Shown here: positions 45,740 to 47,162 of the stretch, piece after piece
Numbering within the stretch: position 1 is the first letter of the stretch
How the letters are laid out: each line of letters opens with the position of its first letter
NCBI GenBank assembly: GCA_029550685.1
Contig: JAKPGY010000184.1
Location: 1 to 47,162 of the forward strand
Reading direction: 5' to 3'
Source of the DNA: Bacillota bacterium
GTDB taxonomy: Bacteria > Bacillota > Syntrophomonadia > Syntrophomonadales > Syntrophomonadaceae
Length of the DNA stretch: 47,162 bases
The notes under the pieces: model-generated
The model's database searches: none
What the model saw: the letters and a program-made list of their open reading frames with translations, nothing else
Told to the model about the DNA's origin: nothing
Translations under genes and position numbers: made by a program

Positions 45740-45741
45740 AA

Positions 45742-46479
45742 ATGGGACTGGTTCATTCTATAGATACCTTCAGCACTCTGGATGGCCCCGGTATCCGCAC
45801 GGTGATATTCTTGCAGGGCTGTCCCTTGCGCTGCCGGTATTGCCAAAACCCGGATACCTGGTCAATGGCCAATGCTTCGGCTCAGGAATATACTGCAGCT
45901 GAGTTAATTAAAATAATCCGCCGGGGTATTCCCTATTTCCGTGCTTCCGGAGGTGGAGTGACCGTATCAGGAGGCGAACCCTTGCTGCAGGCAGAATTCG
46001 TGGAAGAGTTGTTTACAGCCTGCCAGGCAGAGCATATTTCCACCGCCATAGACACTTCCTTGTATGTCAGCACCTCCAAGGTGGAAAGGGTGCTGCCGGT
46101 TACCGACCTATTTCTGGCCGATATCAAGCACATTGACTCCCAAAAAAGCCACCAGTTGACTGGACTCGGCAATCAGCTGAATATCGCAAATCTATGTCTT
46201 ATTAACCAACATAATGTGAGGCTGTGGATTCGCTATGTAGTGGTACCTGATTTAACCGATAATCCCCAGGATGTAACTGCCATGGCCGAACTGGTCAAGA
46301 CTTTGGACAGGGTGGAGAGGATTGACCTACTGCCCTACCATGCCCTGGGAGCCCACAAGTGGGACCTGCTGGGTCTGGATTATACCCTGCACAGAACCCA
46401 GCCCCCTTCCTCCCAGCAAATGAATGACCTGGCTCAGTTGATCCGCTCCATCACCGGCAAACCGGTATACTGGCAATGA
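45742..46479 (+). CDS. pflA: Pyruvate formate-lyase activating enzyme
   Basis: A radical SAM enzyme that installs the glycyl radical on PflB. 245 aa. The [4Fe-4S] motif CPLRCRYC uses Cys27, Cys31 and Cys34. GPGIRTVIFLQGC before it and VSGGEPLLQ (the GGE SAM motif, near residue 76) are typical, as is DIKHID. There are no extra ferredoxin cysteines, consistent with the short PFL-activase class. It starts two bases after the pflB stop, so the two are co-translated. Repeats follow downstream. Confidence 0.95.
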   Translation: MGLVHSIDTFSTLDGPGIRTVIFLQGCPLRCRYCQNPDTWSMANASAQEYTAAELIKIIRRGIPYFRASGGGVTVSGGEPLLQAEFVEELFTACQAEHISTAIDTSLYVSTSKVERVLPVTDLFLADIKHIDSQKSHQLTGLGNQLNIANLCLINQHNVRLWIRYVVVPDLTDNPQDVTAMAELVKTLDRVERIDLLPYHALGAHKWDLLGLDYTLHRTQPPSSQQMNDLAQLIRSITGKPVYWQ

Positions 46480-46540
46480 GAAGGAAACGCTGTCATTGCA
46501 ATTATCACATTAAGAACAATCCACGATAAATGAAAATTAC

Positions 46541-47162
46541 CTTTCGTGTCATTGCGAGCCCCGACGGGGCGTGGCAATCTCTACCTACAGCCATCATGTG
46601 CGTTATTGCGAGCGCAGCGAAGCAATCTCTCACGGGTCATGCAGGTATGTTGAATGAGATCGCCACGGCACTCCGAGGCCTAGCAACATTAATAGTGAGC
46701 GTAAGCGAACATCAGCAACCCTAATTGTGTTCATAACTCGTAGGGTTTGAACACATCAGATGTCCCCGAAGGGGGTAGTCCTTTAGAGCGATGACACATA
46801 CAATAGCTTTTTGAGATCGCCACGTCGCTCCGCTCCTCGCAACATTAGTAGTGAGCGTCAGCGAGCATCAGAAGTCCCCGAAGGGGGCGATGACATGGAG
46901 AGGTAATTTTCACAGCAATTATCACCGGTGGTGTAGACCACGATGAACGAAAACATCGCTGTGCGGCTTAAGCAGGGTTATTAGCGGGGCGAGCGACTAC
47001 GACGAGCCGTTGCAACCCACGGCGAAACTGAGGGCTGCGAAGCGGAGCGAGAAACAGGACGTTTCGAGCAGCGAGGACTGAGTGCATGTATGCCGAATTC
47101 CGAGCGGTCCGCTTCGCACCGAAGTAAGCCGATGGGTTGCAGGCGAGGAGTCCCGGAGCGAG
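46541..47162. repeat. Dense mosaic of dispersed repeats
   Basis: Over 600 non-coding bases up to the window end. 46548-46582: family-A hairpin with GCCCC-gac-GGGGC. 46604-46629: a shorter one. 46648-46714 and 46812-46866: second family-A modules. 46876-46895: CCCCGAAGGGGG-type palindrome. 46917-46950: inverted copy of the kinase-end module. 46950-47162: a larger block with the inverted CTCGCTCCGGGAC element at 47140-47162 and a TTCGCACCGAAGTAAGCCG segment shared (inverted) with 35200-35219. It probably continues past the window. Confidence 0.85.

Noticed and set aside
46530-46724. 64-codon ORF in the terminal repeat mosaic
   Set aside because: Composed of repeat modules; no ribosome site or product.

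Overview
The window looks like chromosome of an anaerobic, spore-forming-type member of the Clostridia, most like the Syntrophomonadaceae/Peptococcaceae group. The evidence is gene content and style. There is an 11-subunit complex I operon without NuoE/F/G that ends in a membrane HdrD-like Fe-S oxidoreductase of the type that takes electrons from ETF in fatty-acid oxidisers. There is a pyruvate formate-lyase with its activase, an orphan PAS kinase of the sporulation-kinase type, strong GGAGG ribosome sites with many TTG/GTG starts, and abundant palindromic dispersed repeats. The genus is inferred, not proven. No rRNA, tRNA, CRISPR array or intact insertion sequence was seen.

Layout. 1-485: tandem ~108-bp array of small hairpins followed by a terminator. 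561-5190: typA, an Na+/alanine-type symporter, and a YitT-family membrane protein on the minus strand. 5438-15639: a mannose block. GDP-mannose synthesis (mannose-1-phosphate guanylyltransferase, phosphomannomutase), a GT4 glycosyltransferase and a translationally coupled toroid-like protein lie on plus. An orphan histidine kinase and a 1176-aa fusion of a GT2-like domain, an unknown middle and a GH130 mannoside phosphorylase lie on minus. 16003-17805: oligoendopeptidase F. 17999-19723: small secreted DUF2680-type protein with an apparent ATC start, an IS256-family transposase scrap, a cupin and a frameshifted methyltransferase.

19810-31873 (minus): nuoABCDHIJKLMN plus the membrane Fe-S oxidoreductase, tightly packed with overlapping genes and closed by a strong terminator. 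32376-34930: a peptidoglycan-binding/LysM/propeller protein and a flavin-reductase-like protein. 34931-38755: low-density accessory stretch with repeats, two lipoproteins, a small membrane protein and several decayed gene fragments. 38857-43358 (minus): ABC-F ATPase, a previously unlisted 50-aa membrane microprotein, HflX and a LytR-CpsA-Psr protein. 43514-46479: pflB-pflA. 46541-47162: dense mosaic of dispersed repeats.

How the parts may work together. The nuo operon together with the ETF-type quinone oxidoreductase could couple the menaquinone pool to ferredoxin or another low-potential donor (inference). The mannose block has everything needed to make GDP-mannose, polymerise mannose and recover it by phosphorolysis, which suggests an intracellular mannan-like reserve or mannoside cycle. 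This is the most promising undescribed system here, but it is a hypothesis. The second theme is the repeats: several families form hairpins whose arms change in a compensatory way between copies, and they sit next to, or inside, the 3' ends of genes.
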